Below, piece by piece: positions 22,401 through 33,203 of a stretch of 64,000 bases of DNA. Each line of letters starts with the position of its first letter. Within the stretch, counting starts at the first letter, position 1. The DNA is from Pieris napi (Eukaryota > Arthropoda > Insecta > Lepidoptera > Pieridae), in assembly GCF_905475465.1 (NCBI RefSeq), contig NC_062257.1, positions 4,030,001 to 4,094,000 on the forward strand, read 5' to 3'. Made by a program: the position numbers and the translations under genes. The notes under the pieces were generated by a model that worked only from the letters and a program-made list of their open reading frames with translations, was not told where the DNA came from and ran no database searches.

Positions 22401-22925
22401 CACCTCTGGGCGGGGGCTCCCCAGTACCAGCTCCTTCCACTTGACCGTATACAACGCAGAGCGGTTCGAATCGTCGACGACCAATCCCTCTCCGAGCGGC
22501 TTGATCCTTTGGCGTTGCGTAGAGATGTGGGGTCACTCTGCATCTTCTACCGCATTTACCATGGAGAGTGTTCAGAGGAGTTGTTCGGATTAATACCTGC
22601 AGCTGAATTTCATCATCGGACGTCGAGACAGAATACGAAATTCCACCCGTATCACCTCGACGTCCGCCGTTCCACAACTGAGCGTTTTTCAAGGCAGTTT
22701 TTGCCGCGCACAACCACTATGTGGAACCAGCTGCCCACTAAAGTATTTCCGAACCAATTCGACTTAGGGTCCTTCAAGAAAAGAGCGTACCTATTCTTAA
22801 AAGGCCGGCAACGCACTCGCGAGCCCTCTGGCACTGAGAGTCCATGGGCGGCGGTATCACTTAACATCAGGTGAGCCTCCTGCCCGTTTGCCGCCCGTTC
22901 TAAAAAAAAAAAAAAAAAAAAAAAA
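19441..22925 (+). mobile_element. Near full-length jockey/CR1-superfamily LINE copy
   Basis: Upstream 285 bp is GC-richer than its surroundings, with a short open frame remnant and a C17 run just before the ORF2 ATG. Downstream is a short 3' UTR (gcctcctgcccgtttgcc) and an A24 tail. The 5' limit is approximate, set where the preceding hairpin-ended repeat stops; no ORF1 is visible, so it is probably 5'-truncated. It is the source type for about ten short 3' fragments in the window. Confidence 0.8.
19725..22874 (+). CDS. Non-LTR retrotransposon ORF2 (AP endonuclease + reverse transcriptase), intact
   Basis: 1049 codons without a stop. Endonuclease motifs: VRGLNTN near residue 83, FLTETQ, GDFNAHHADW near 215 and SSDHCVV near 287. 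Reverse transcriptase motifs: GPDGIPP near 538, NYRPIAITSLFSKIMETI, SQYGFRRGRSA near 629, LDIAKAFDRVWH near 665, GVPQGCVLSP, and the catalytic YADDS near 750. The C-terminal 250 residues have the conserved tail of jockey/CR1-like LINEs (RTTTMWNQLP...FKKRAYLFL). No RNase H domain is evident. The first about 80 residues (GC-rich, G/P/R-rich) may be leader sequence rather than protein. It acts by target-primed reverse transcription. Clade (jockey versus CR1-like) is uncertain. Confidence 0.92.
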   Translation: MKVQKKKQNLPQGGTTRARGGESPSGRPTPGHSAPGGGRTGCPSYSGGGNSALKKNYINRSRGKRSNPTKAPPSTLAVDFTNVRGLNTNINAVHYHLETAKPALLFLTETQISSPADTSYLSYPGYKLEHSFVPRAGVCVYVREDICSRRLGTLEGRDLSNLWLRVDCDDHPRFYACLYRSHSGNTETDRLIEHIQMATDSLLERVPTAEIVILGDFNAHHADWLGSETTDHAGRSFHDFALAYDLTQMVPAITRIPDVDGHKPSLLDLLLTSHPEYYQVSVDPPLGSSDHCVVRSTVPSTRPSRPRFMGCRRIWHYKSADWDGMRSFFASYPWGPMCFSPEAPDSVAASVAEVVLQGMELFIPFSAVPIGGKSQPWFKRSCKAASRRKRECFKAWAEAAKSRDANTSELKTAYNSASRSFKREITKAKSEHIARFGERLAQLPSGTRAFWSLAKAVQGNFCQPSIPPLHREDDSLAHTAKEKADLLGCLFASNSTLDDRGRSPPTISRCDSSMPEITFRQRAVRKALSSLDIHKSSGPDGIPPIVLRTCAPELAPVLTRLFRYLYSLGTVPKCWKTASIHPIPKKGDRSDPSNYRPIAITSLFSKIMETIINCQLLSYLEGHQLISDSQYGFRRGRSAGDLLVYLTHRWAEAIESKGEALAVSLDIAKAFDRVWHRALLSKLPAYGLPEKLCDWISSFLADRSIKVVIDGACSDLKPVNAGVPQGCVLSPTLFLLHINDMLQLSNIHCYADDSTGDILYTGRAGISRAVVDEYRNKLVSEVETLLRGVSDWGRQNLVQFNPKKTQVCAFSAKKTPFVATPLFENTLLKATASIGILGVDISNDVQFRGHLEGKAKLASKKLGVLSKARRYFTPGHRMKLYKAQIPHMEYCSHLWAGAPQYQLLPLDRIQRRAVRIVDDQSLSERLDPLALRRDVGSLCIFYRIYHGECSEELFGLIPAAEFHHRTSRQNTKFHPYHLDVRRSTTERFSRQFLPRTTTMWNQLPTKVFPNQFDLGSFKKRAYLFLKGRQRTREPSGTESPWAAVSLNIR

Positions 22926-22956
22926 CACAGCCTCACATTGCGGATTGTCGTTTCTC

Positions 22957-23134
22957 CGTCGTTCCACAACTGAGCGTTTTTTAAGGCAGTTTTTGAGCGC
23001 ACCATCACTATGTAGAACCAGCTGCCCACGACGTAGGGCCCTTCAAGAAGAGAGCGCAATTCGCGAGCCCTCCAGATTGAGAGTGTCCATGAGTACCACT
23101 TAACATCAGGTGAGCCTCCTGCCCGTTTGCCACC
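22957..23134 (+). mobile_element. Second, 5'-truncated copy of the same LINE
   Basis: Starts at the CGTTCCACAACTGAGCG region 30 bp after the poly(A) of the intact copy and ends in the same 3' UTR words. It carries internal deletions, so it is older than its neighbour. Confidence 0.8.
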
Positions 23135-23135
23135 T

Positions 23136-23274
23136 GCCTAGCGATTCTGTAACTCACTTTTCGAACTCACACAGCGGTTTTCTCATCGGCGGTTGCTCTC
23201 AAATCAGTCGTGAAGCAGTCATTTTATGATTTGGCATTCTGATAAGCAATAAGTGAGTTACAGAATCGCAAGGC
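23136..23274. repeat. GCGATTCTGTAACTCAC-type MITE
   Basis: 139 bp, GCGATTCTGTAACTCACTTT at one end and AGTGAGTTACAGAATCGC at the other. Confidence 0.7.
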
Positions 23275-23659
23275 TGTTCAATAAAAAACATTATGGTTTA
23301 ACGGACAGAGTGGCATCCGGCTGAGCTACCTACGCTTGTCAGAACAGCCCAAGCTGAGCCGTCAAATCTCTTCACGCCATCAGCTAGATACCGTTAAATA
23401 AGCTTCGTTATGTTGAATATACCTATGTAATCAATATTGTTTCAAGAGGTATTAAGTATTTTCTAATTCAATTGGTGTTTATTCTCAAAAACAGAAGTAA
23501 ATTTTGTTGGCAAAAATCGTGTCTTATAAATGAGCTTAATTTAAAGATTACTGATTCTGATATTCTTGTATTAAAATTCTAGCTACTAATTAAAAACATT
23601 CTCCTTTTAATATTATCTTTCCATCTGTTATTTGTTTTATTTTATTTTTATTAATTTTA

Positions 23660-23742
23660 ATTATATTTATTATTATTAAAAAAATATTTCCTAGAAGTAA
23701 TATATGTACATGGCAAAACAACGCTTGCCGGGACAACATTCA
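23660..23742 (-). mobile_element. CTAGCTGAYCCGG-type element, fragment
   Basis: Only the CCTAGAAGTAATATATGTAC to CGCTTGCCGGGACAAC end remains. Confidence 0.55.
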
Positions 23743-23867
23743 GTTTACTTATTGATATGTTAAGTGTTAACAGCTTACTGAAACAAATGACAATGCACGT
23801 TTTTGTCAGTTGAAAGACTAAATAAACAAGCGTAACATCAAGACAATGCACCGTGTTACAAATCAAT

Positions 23868-24140
23868 GAAAACGATGGCAAAATCCATGAATTTGGGTTC
23901 AGATTGTTTCCACATCCACTGTATTCTCCAGATTTGGCCCCAAGTGTCTTTTTCTTGTTCTCAGACCTCAAGAGAATGTTCGCTGGAGAGATTGAGCTGA
24001 TGACGAGGTAATCGGCGAAACTGAAGCCTATTTTGAGGCTGAAGATAAATCGTACAACATAAAAAGGTATGGAAAAATTGTATGACGCTACAATCGTTGT
24101 ATCGCTCTCGAGGCAACTACCAAATCAATAAAAAATAAAA
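23868..24140 (+). mobile_element. mariner transposase C-terminal remnant
   Basis: CACTGTATTCTCCAGATTTGG, TTTTTCTTGTTCTCAGACCT and TAATCGGCGAAACTGAAGCC match the mariner end at 3124-3270, but frameshifts break the frame. Confidence 0.65.
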
Positions 24141-25019
24141 AGATTTTTTCTATCTTAGCCTTTTTAGCTCATCACATTATTTTATTAAGGTAACAATACG
24201 TTGTTACCTCTTTGGTATATACGTCTACTATGAGTGACGGTTATTTACATTTTGATGCGAAAATTATTATTTTTATTTTAGTCTTGCGAAACTCTTGCTT
24301 ATGTGAAACGTTGGTAATTTCAACACAGCGCCATCTGTTAGAATTGTGACTATCATATAATAAACATATATACATTGAGATGGAAGCTATCCTATCTTTT
24401 AAGTTGGATCAAACTACACACGGTGTGCATATTTGATTGAAATCGGTTCAGTAGTTCAGGAGTCCATAGCATACACGTAATTTACATATATTAAGATTTT
24501 TGAAGTAAAACTTCTTTAGGTGCGACTAGGGAGTAACGCAGATTTTTTTTCTGACGAAATTAACGCTTACTTGTGTAGTTAGTCTATTTCTGCTATTAAA
24601 AAATAATAATTCGGATTGGTCGTAAGTATAATATTAATATGTCAATTGTCATATACTCCACGCTTCTTGACTTATACGCCATCTAGTGGCGAATATCATA
24701 ATCAATTAGGATTATTAAAAAAAATATTAAAATTTCAAACAGATCAATTGTGAATAGCAATAGTGATTCAAAAAAATTCAACAGTTTTAAAAAAAATATT
24801 TTAAATTGCAAAGTTTTTTGAAAATCTCTACATATACTTATTGATTTATTACTTTTAAAATAAGAAAATTAATAATACATTTTCTGACGATTGCGACATT
24901 CTATAATATTCAACAAGGTTATATTGGCATGTGCCGACAAATATCATAAAATTTATTCATCAGCAATTACTTCACTTCACAATTGAAGGTTCTCGACTTT
25001 AAATATTAATTATCATGGA
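24141..25019. other. Gene-free stretch
   Basis: 24300-24490 (TATCTTTTAAGTTGGATCAA, TTGATTGAAATCGGTTCAGT) recurs at 36000-36110, an old shared repeat. Otherwise only the H fragment. Confidence 0.45.
24499..24560 (-). repeat. Hairpin-ended repeat H, terminal fragment
   Basis: TTTTTGAAGTAAAACTTCTT then TAGGTGCGACTAGGG, the right end only. Confidence 0.45.
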
Positions 25020-25130
25020 TTTCCGATGATTCTAACTGGAGATTTTAATGTTAATTTTCGCTCTCAGGAAACTCAGCCGCAAGTTGATTTTTTAGATAGA
25101 GATAGTCAAGTTAAGATTACTATCTCAGAT
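25020..25130 (+). mobile_element. LINE endonuclease fragment
   Basis: MILTGDFNVNFRS contains the GDFN motif of LINE apurinic endonucleases; about 35 codons are recognisable. Confidence 0.5.
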
Positions 25131-25404
25131 GGTGGATTACAGATTGTAATAGGTTATTGGGTTCGGGCATTGACAAATACATTTTGGAAAATATTTTTCT
25201 GTGCCCGCGGCTGGTTAAATTGATCTTGTTCTGAGTTTATACATCTCGTTAAATAAGAAATTATATTTTTTGTAAATCCTATAATTAATCTTTTTTTATC
25301 TGTGTATGTGGTATAAGTGATGGACAATTTCAAAAGCACAACACAAGCAAAACAAACAATAAACAAAATTAAAATGACTATAGAAGTACGATTAAAAAAT
25401 AGTT

Positions 25405-25648
25405 AAAACTCCTTCATTCGTTTAAAAGGTCAATGTCATTATGGTCATTCAAAATTATTGGCAGAGCTGCTAACTTCACGCATATTCCATTTCTTTTTAC
25501 TTGTAGATTGTCTTATTCCCATCTCGCTCGCTCACGCTCGGCGCCGGCTATAATCACACTGATAATTTTGTGTCACGGTGCGCGCGCATCGTAAAATTTC
25601 ACTCTCATCAATTTTTCATAACGCGCCTAAAGAAGTATAACTTCAATA
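25405..25648 (+). repeat. Hairpin-ended repeat H (copy 9), left-truncated
   Basis: Inner words shared with copy 7 (TCTTATTCCCATCTCGCTCG, CACGCTCGGCGCC) and end CTAAAGAAGTATAACTTC. Confidence 0.6.
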
Positions 25649-26267
25649 AACTTTTCTACATAAACATTTTTAACCATATCTAATCTAATACGGGTGGTAT
25701 TTCCTATTCTGCCTTGATGTTCGATAATGAAACGTATAAATGCTTTGAAATGTCAACGCTTCGGCACAACAGTATCAGTGACATTACCCACACACGTTCT
25801 AAAAATGTTTCCGTTCAGATATAGAATGTGGAAATATTAAATTCCCTAAAATATTTTGCTAACGTGGCGTTTCGCAGGTCTTTAAATACTAAAAGTTATT
25901 TAACATAACTTATATAAATAAAAATGAATCGCTTTTAGTTTCTAATAAGCATAAAACTCGAAGACGGCTGGATTAATTCTGGTCTTTTTTTATTTATACC
26001 ATGAATATTATGGAGAGAAAGAAAGAAAAATTTCATGACAATATTTATAAAAGCAGGCAACACATCCTAACATGTATATGGGTTGTACTTGCAAAAAGCA
26101 AGCCTTCCCGAAAATTCTACTATTCCCATTTTCCGCCTTCAATAGACTGGAGGACATTTAAACTAATTATAACTCAAAAAACATTACTTCCCAAGAAAAT
26201 AATTAATTTAAATCAAAAGATCATCTCGATATTACTTTTGCGCAAATAGTTATATAGCAACACTTAC

Positions 26268-26341
26268 GTCCCTGCAATAAGTGCGAAGGGGACGATGGCT
26301 GGCCATGCATCTTCCTCGTGAACGGATGCTACTTGTGGTGA
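26268..26341 (-). CDS. Candidate internal exon, unknown gene
   Basis: Minus strand, with a possible acceptor gaccag and strong donor GGGAC|gtaagt. Open frame SPQVASVHEEDAWPAIVPFA then LIAGT, leaving two bases over. This fits the one base that the exon at 18802 needs. Two other frames contain ATG codons close to the donor (MASHRPLRTYCRD), so the true frame is uncertain. No family recognised and no repeat match. Confidence 0.3.
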
Positions 26342-26430
26342 CTGGTCGTAATTGAATTCGGGTATATGGTGATATTATTTATAATTTCAACCTATACATG
26401 TGTTTTTTTATATATAGATATAATATATAA

Positions 26431-26603
26431 TAGGGGGGGCACGAGAGCCTACGGGACGCCCATAAAGGGCAGTCATCGCAGCCGATGGACACCCATTTTT
26501 AGTGGGTGCGTTGCCCACCTTTGAAGGAGGAGTACACTAACTTTGAATAGTTGGAGGTTGTATCTCTCAGTGAAGACCACCGGGAGTCGATTCCACAGTT
26601 CGG
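26431..26603 (-). mobile_element. LINE 3' tail, third family
   Basis: Shares ACCCATTTTTAGTGGGTGCG and CGGGAGTCGATTCCACAGTT with 12867-13085. Begins after a G7 run at its 3' side. Confidence 0.7.
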
Positions 26604-26699
26604 TTATCTTTTATAGACTATGTTTTTCTTCTCAATATGATGTAATTGCGTGCTTCTATTTTGATAGATGCTAAGGGTTTATTACTTTATTATGATACA

Positions 26700-26815
26700 C
26701 CAAAACTTGGCAGTTAAAAAGAGAGGCGGAGAGTGTCTTCCTAGATCTTCTCGCCCGCTCTATGGTATAACTTGGGAATTGGTAGAAAATGTAAATTTAG
26801 AATTTTTAAATATAC
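26700..26815 (+). mobile_element. Decayed LINE 3' tail, second family
   Basis: GGCGGAGAGTGTCTTCC...GGTAGAAAATGTAAATTTAG resembles the forward 3' UTR with many changes. Confidence 0.4.
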
Positions 26816-27398
26816 GTTCATCAGTTCATAATTATATTTTTAGGAAATTGGCACACATCTTTGGAAACCTTTCTTAATGTCGCTGTCAAGTTATACTGTG
26901 TGGTCATATTGTACCATAAATGTTTTTTTATGTTAAACGATATAAAGGTACATTTACCACTGTGTTCACTGTCCCGAAAATAATCGAAAGCATATTGTGG
27001 TCATAACTCAAGGGCTAAGGGTCGCGTATAACAATTTTTCGAGACAAATAATACTGTTGCAACACTATGAGTCTTTGCTCATTTATTTTATTATGGACTG
27101 CGATGTATATGTCGAGCTACTCAACCAAGTCTGGTAACTTATATATATTTTATATACCTTACATATAAAATAGAGGTTTTGTCGTACTGGCCACTTTGAC
27201 CTCAAATATCTCCTCTTTGGGTAGGAATTCCAAATTTAATTTTTACATCTATTTACGCGTGCATTTGTTTTTCGAAAACCTTGATTCATTTTCCCGTTTT
27301 AATGTTTTTGCTTGGCGTCACTCTATTTATAAGATGGAAAACATGAAATATCGCGATTTTTATGATTACGAGTATATGTATAATATTATTAGACTTCT

Positions 27399-27562
27399 GC
27401 CCTGCGATTCTGTAACTCACTTTTCTGTAACAATAAACTACAAGCTCCCACCTTTTCAGAATGCCAAATCATAAAATGCCTGCTTCACGACTGATTTGAG
27501 AGCGACCGCCGATGCGAAAACCGCTGTGTGAGTTCGAAAAGTGAGTTACAGAATCGCAGGGC
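27399..27562. repeat. GCGATTCTGTAACTCAC-type MITE, best copy
   Basis: 164 bp with 27-bp perfect terminal inverted repeats beginning GCCCTGCGATTCTGTAACTC. Confidence 0.8.
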
Positions 27563-27983
27563 TGTGTCTGTAGTCGATTTTTGGGTATCTACCGAGAGCA
27601 GTGTTTTGCTTATGCTTTACGCATACCCCACGGCGCATTGTACCTTCTTGTGCTAGAAGGTTAAGTGGGACTCGCTACTGTGATTATCCGGTAAAACCCC
27701 CACAATACCACCAGTAATCTACCGAGGCAGGACACGGTAACAGTAGCCTTGTTCATGGTATGGACATTGGCACTGCAAGGGCCATACTCACATCAGCCAA
27801 TTCGCCCTGATTTGTAGAGATGGGAGGATGCAATGCGTGCAAGGATGCGTCATCATCCCTTATTTTGGACGCATGATCCCCCTGATGTCGTAGGTTCGAA
27901 CACCGGGAGAACATGGATTTTTCTACGGTGTTTCTGTAAATGTCGAACGTTGAAGGATAACTAGTCTAAAGCACCACTAGTTT

Positions 27984-28304
27984 TTGAATGTGACAACGTC
28001 TTATAATTCAATGGTGCCGGCTGCACGCACGAAAAAATATGACTCATGCGGCGTTACCTCTGAGGCGTTCCATTTATGGCTTGAAGTGCAAGCGAGAGCG
28101 CGGAACGAGCGACAAAGAGGCACAATTTGGCATAACTATATTTATGCATACAACTAATTGTAACTTGATCAATTCAATTGTGATTGTTACTTAGCTTCTT
28201 CTCTAAATCTATACAAAATATCTATCAAACAAACAAAATTAAAATTTTCTTTTGAAAAATGCAACCGTTCCATCAGTATTTTCTTATGACGTTGTCACGT
28301 TCAA
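27984..28304. repeat. MITE with GTGACAACGTC ends
   Basis: GAATGTGACAACGTCTTATA at left pairs with TTATGACGTTGTCACGTTC at right; core holds TGCCGGCTGCACGCACG. Confidence 0.6.
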
Positions 28305-28689
28305 CTATCGTCAGTAAACCGACTTTACGGACATCCTATTTTTTTATATTACAGTTTGGCTAACCTTCATCGTACAATTAATAATAATACAAAAATCTAT
28401 TGGTGCTGTGATTCGAACCCAAAACTTCGGGATTGAGATTCGCATTGGCTTACTCGGAACACGATACATATTTACAATACAATTTTATTTAGTTGCCTAC
28501 GTAGCACCTGTTACAAAGGCTGTGGCGCTCAATGCAGGCTTTCTGTTCATAATAAAAGCCTGAAAAAACTTCCATAACAGATACAAATGTTGCAAACATA
28601 ATTGTTTTAACGAATATATCTCTTTTTAACACAGATAGATTTTGTTATAAGGGAGTTATTAAGCAACGAGAAGTTAATCTAATTTATAT

Positions 28690-29017
28690 AAAATTAAGGT
28701 GCCACAATGTTCGTTCCCATACTCCTCCGAAACGGCTTGACCGATTGTTAAGAAAGTTTTTATGGATATTCAGCAAGTCTGAGGATCGGCTACTATCTAT
28801 ATTTCTAACCTAAGGGGCGGGTGTCCAGCCTAAAAAAATTGTTTTTTTTAGATATTTTTTTAATGATACAGCATACAAAAATACATACAGCCTCTAATTT
28901 TCACCCTTCTACGATCAACTCCTATTTTTATTATTGTAGATTTTTATTAAACTAAAAAAAAATCCTAGAAATAATAACAATATACATGGCAAAGCAACGT
29001 TTTCCGGGTCAGCTAGT
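28690..29017 (-). mobile_element. CTAGCTGAYCCGG-type element, full-length copy
   Basis: From GTGCCACAATGTTCGTTCCC to CGTTTTCCGGGTCAGCTAG, same inner words (ACGATCAACTCCTATTTTT, ACGGCTTGACCGAT) as 3282-3619. Flanked by ATATAAAA-like AT DNA. Confidence 0.7.
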
Positions 29018-29489
29018 ATCATATAATATAATATATAAATAAGATCGTTTCGCTTAAATGGATCTTTAATCCTACCTTAATGACTTTTATTCTTTTTTTT
29101 AATTTATTTGCAAGAATATGGCACAAAAATGATATGGTGGTATAATCTAAAGTTCGCATATTCTGCCGCGTGTGCAAATTTGTCTTAAAAGCTAGAATAG
29201 AAGTTACAATTACATTAAGAGTCATGTCATTAAAGTATTATTTCGCTTCGTAAGGTATTAGTTTAATATGTGTGAGTAATGAATGAATGAACGCCCTAAT
29301 TTTTATACATGTGTATGTCGCAAATATATCGTAAACTAAAAGTATTGTGTGTGTGTGTGTTGTAGTATTACATAGGGACACGTTTTATCACGGTTTAATA
29401 CTTATTTAATTCCCTTCGGAGGGGATATGTGGAATGCTTTCGACGTACATAATATGTGTTTATTTTGTTTTAATAATAATAATCCAGTT

Positions 29490-29580
29490 GCGCTACAACC
29501 ATTAAAAAGTCTCGGCCTGTGTTGTGTTATTTCATAGACAAGATTACCAGGCTTGTGTCTGTTGTTATGTCATCGATTTT
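29490..29580 (-). mobile_element. Decayed SINE A tail
   Basis: CCAGTTGCGCTACAACCATT...CTCGGCCTGTG only. Confidence 0.4.
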
Positions 29581-29584
29581 TAAA

Positions 29585-29960
29585 GTCAAAGTCAAATCAT
29601 TTATTTCAATTAGACCACCTAAAATGGCACTTTTGAACGTCAAACAAAATACAAAGAAGATTCTAGTTGCCCCTTCCAAAAGGTAGTTTCGTGTGGAGAA
29701 AAATGGGCAAGAAACTCCACACTAACTCTTTTAAAATAGGTTTACAATATTTTGTTTACATTTGTTAAATAATTATATGTGAAGACAATGTACTCTTAGA
29801 ATAAAACTACTATACTAAAAAGTTAGTATACATGTTCCTCACATATTTACAAATATCGAAACCGTAGAATATTTACATTAAAGAGTAATAAAAATAATAA
29901 AAAAACACAATAAAACAGTGTGTGAGATAATAAAATAATTACATTTGTAAAGTTTTGTAG
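29585..29960 (-). mobile_element. LINE 3' tail, fourth family
   Basis: TCAAAGTCAAATCATTTATT then CCAAAAGGTAGTTTCGTGTG and AAGAAACTCCACACTAACTC. The AGTCAAAGTCAAA start is a reversed tandem tail. The partial copy at 32565-32750 is similar in layout. Confidence 0.5.
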
Positions 29961-30113
29961 GTGTTTAGGTTTTAGACATGACTTACGTTACGTACTCCAT
30001 GCATAGACAATTGTCTATGGAATTCCATAGACGACCACCTTAGGGAGGGGGTGGAACACTTACGCCAATGCTCTTCATTATAATGAGCATTATCGGTCGC
30101 GTAGATGTTTGAT

Positions 30114-30296
30114 TGCAGTGTTGGCCTAGTGGCTTCAGCGTGTGACTCTCATCCCTGAGGTCGTAGGTTCGATCCTCGGCTGTGCACCAATGGACTTTCT
30201 TTCTATGTGCGCATTTAACATTCGCACAAATTCGCAAAAAGTGGACGGCGTGCGTCAGATCACCTACTTGCCTATTAGATTACTGCGCCACTGATC
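30114..30296 (+). mobile_element. SINE A with internal deletion
   Basis: Clean head (GTTGGCCTAGTGGCTTCAGC) and body; GAACGGTGAAGGAAAACATC block deleted; ends TGCGCCACTGAT. Confidence 0.8.
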
Positions 30297-30560
30297 CAAT
30301 TAATTTATTTTTTATATGTTTGATCGTATTCCTGCTTTTTGTTTCGGCATTTTGTGATAATATCGTGATGAAACCGACACAGTCAAGACACAGGGATACA
30401 GGTATCAAACATGTCAAAGCGGCAATTCTTTATGTATCTTATAAAATATAATGAAATGTAAATACATTTCTATATACTATATTAGTTCCCAGTCTTGGTA
30501 CTTTGACGTCTACATCACAATCCATAATAATAAAATAGCCTTTATTCTGCTAAAGGGTTA

Positions 30561-30799
30561 AGGATCTGTTTCACAATGTACGGATAAGTTCTACATAAGT
30601 TCCAAATTAGCTATTTATTACTTATTGGTAGGATAAACACTATTGTTGCGTTTCACGACTGTCAGATAGCGCTATTCGTCACATAAATTCCATCAAGTTA
30701 TGAGTCCGATGAATGTCAAATAGCACAATTTATCTTTCAAATAGTTTATGTGTTGCATAGCTATTTGGTACTTTATCCATACATTGTGAAACAGACCCT
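30561..30799. repeat. TCTGTTTCACAATG-type MITE
   Basis: About 239 bp, ends ATCTGTTTCACAATGTACGG and CCATACATTGTGAAACAGAC. Inner GACTGTCAGATAGCGCTATT shared with 41176-41401 and 57056-57276. Confidence 0.75.
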
Positions 30800-32126
30800 A
30801 TGTCTCAGTCATTGTTTTTAACTACTAAGTACCTACTCGACGGAAGGCCTCAAAATTCTTCCATCTATCTCTATTCCTCGCGATAATTTTCCAATTCTGG
30901 AACACACAGACGCATTGCAGTCTATACATATACGAAACAATTGAATTCTCTATAATAATTCAGTCTGTAAGTTAGCCCCTGGTAGATAGTACCGGTAACC
31001 CCAGAGCTGGTGCTTTTCTCGCACGAAAAAGTATCTCAATACAGCGAGGAAATCCTGCCAGCGTTAAAAGTACACTTCCACAGGGACCACACTTCTTAAA
31101 TGTGTTTTATGTTTCTTTTTATTATTATTATGCCACTGTAGGTTAAGAAAATATGTGTGTTATGTTTAGGTTTTATTTAATACTAAGTCTTAATGCACCG
31201 ATTAAAATAGTCTCTTTTAATAATAGCGTTAACCAATTGACAGAAAAAGACGCAATTTTAGTTAAAAGAATGCATTGTTTTAGTTTATAGAAAGCAGAGT
31301 AAAATAGTTTTATTTTATAGTTTTCTGTTTAAGTTCTAAATTAAATTTGCATTGATAATGGCAACATTCAGGGAAAATATTTAAAATAATATCTACAATT
31401 TAATATCCATCTCCTGACCACTGAAAACGCCAAGATATGAATAACGTAATAAATAATTCATGTCGTAAAATGAGCTTTTTAAAAGCGCCTAGGTTTGAGC
31501 TTTAAATGAACATTTATAATGTCATAACCAAACCAAAATTAATCAAACAATAAACAATTCAATAATTCCACGTAGATAATCTAAGAAATTTTCACAAGAC
31601 GATAAAATGAAAAGAAACTTCACTGATTCGTATGAAATTTTCATAAATTGTTTTAGGAAAAACCTTTAAAAGAAATTTAATTAAATCACTCATACAGAGT
31701 GTTCACGCATGACTGAACGCGTACCACAAAGAACAGATTATATCGCTAAAACAGAGCTCAAAAGATATATTTAAAGGTTATCTAAAGCTCAATACAATAA
31801 GTAATGAAGCATTATATTTAATGGCCCATGAAAGCCTATATAAAAGTGTGCAAAAATCTCTCGTTTTGCCTACAGAACCGGCTCATTAGCCTTTTGATAA
31901 AACACCCAAATAGCATATAATTCCAGTCTTTTCTCGAACTTTCTGCTGTAATCAACGACTATATAGCTTTTACCGGAAACCGTATAGTTCCAAACAATAA
32001 AAAATATAATAGAATTAAAATTAAAACACTTCTAACACTAATAGCTTTGCTTTAATTAGACTATGAGAAATTGATTGCACGTGCGCTCGCTCTGGAGGTT
32101 ATACATTCCCAAAAATTAACACTTAC
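30800..32126. other. Gene-free stretch
   Basis: 1.3 kb of apparently single-copy AT-rich DNA, the longest repeat-free stretch outside the genes. If the CpG island is a first exon on the minus strand this is its first intron. Confidence 0.5.
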
Positions 32127-32370
32127 ACATAAAATCCCGCTTGTCTCACATCGCGCCACAACCGCCAGTTCACAAAGCTCACAAACACACACACACAGAT
32201 ATATCTAGCCCGGGGCTCCTCTGAACGCGGCTCAACACGGTAGGAACGTCACGCTCTGGTGCTGAGAGACTAAAGCGTACGTCGCAATGACGAAACGGCC
32301 GGGGACGCGCGCGCGCCCTGCGACGCAGCCTCCGATCCGCCCCGACCACCCGCGATCTCCCGATAGAGGG
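32127..32370 (-). promoter_or_regulatory. CpG-rich island with splice donor: candidate promoter/first exon
   Basis: The only long GC- and CpG-rich stretch in 30 kb of AT-rich DNA (GACGCGCGCGCGCCCTGCG at 32304 and around). On the minus strand it runs into TTTATGT|GTAAGTG at 32127, a perfect donor. No long ORF. I infer an untranslated first exon of a minus-strand gene; not proven. Confidence 0.4.
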
Positions 32371-32564
32371 GTGAACAAACCCAAATACTTCTCATTCTAA
32401 CACACTGACGAGGTTAAAAAGGATTTAGACAGTTCGATCGTGCTCTGAACCTTATCAAAATTTGCCCCCTTTATCATTAATTCCGTCATAGCGTTATATA
32501 TTTATATATGTACCTTTAAAAAATGAAATATGTATAGTATGGAACATAAGATACAGGTATCACT

Positions 32565-32750
32565 TATTCCGCGTCATTAAATTTGAATCTGTAGGCAAAC
32601 TCATCGGCAAAGAAGACAGAGGGTGTAGGCCGAGAGAAAAGGCCGGCGTAGAAAACTCTCGGTACTCTTTTAAAATAGCAAATCATCAAACAACACTTAT
32701 TTTAAAAACATCGCAAATTAATTAGAAGTAGCCTGTCTAGCACTAGTCCC
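32565..32750 (-). mobile_element. LINE 3' tail fragment
   Basis: AAATTTGAATCTGTAGGCAA...GTAGAAAACTCTCGGTACTC, then TTTTAAAATAGC, parallel to the fourth-family tail. Judged by layout more than by identity. Confidence 0.4.
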
Positions 32751-33203
32751 AGGCCCTTTTATCAACTCTAGTTAACTTTATAGTAAGCCTTTTTGCACAG
32801 CTTTTATTTCACATTTCTTAAATTTCTTAAAATGATAAAAGGGCCTCTAGGATTTTATTAAAGAGTATCCATTTTCCCAAAACGGAATAACTAACTTTAT
32901 ATAGTCTAGTACGGGGAAATTGCAGCCCGCGTTTGTTCCGAGTATTAACATTGTGCGTATGTTGTATTCTAGTAAACTTATCACTATTTTTGTACATCAT
33001 ATTTTCATAAATATATTGCGAGGGAAAGGTAAGTATATTAATTTCCTTGAATTTATCTCTCAGAGATTCCCTACATTTTAAATTATAGATTGCACGAATA
33101 GCCCGATGATGACCGCGTTGTCATATAATTTAACCTACAGTCTTCACAACACAGATATTTTCAATTCGATGCAGTACTTAAAACGCGTTTAAAAAGTATA
33201 TTA

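Noticed and set aside
22339..23059. Minus-strand frames over LINE 3' ends
   Set aside because: Antisense shadows that recur at every LINE 3' copy.
27196..27474. 92-codon plus frame
   Set aside because: Its C-terminal part runs into a MITE inverted repeat, and the rest shows no recognisable domain.
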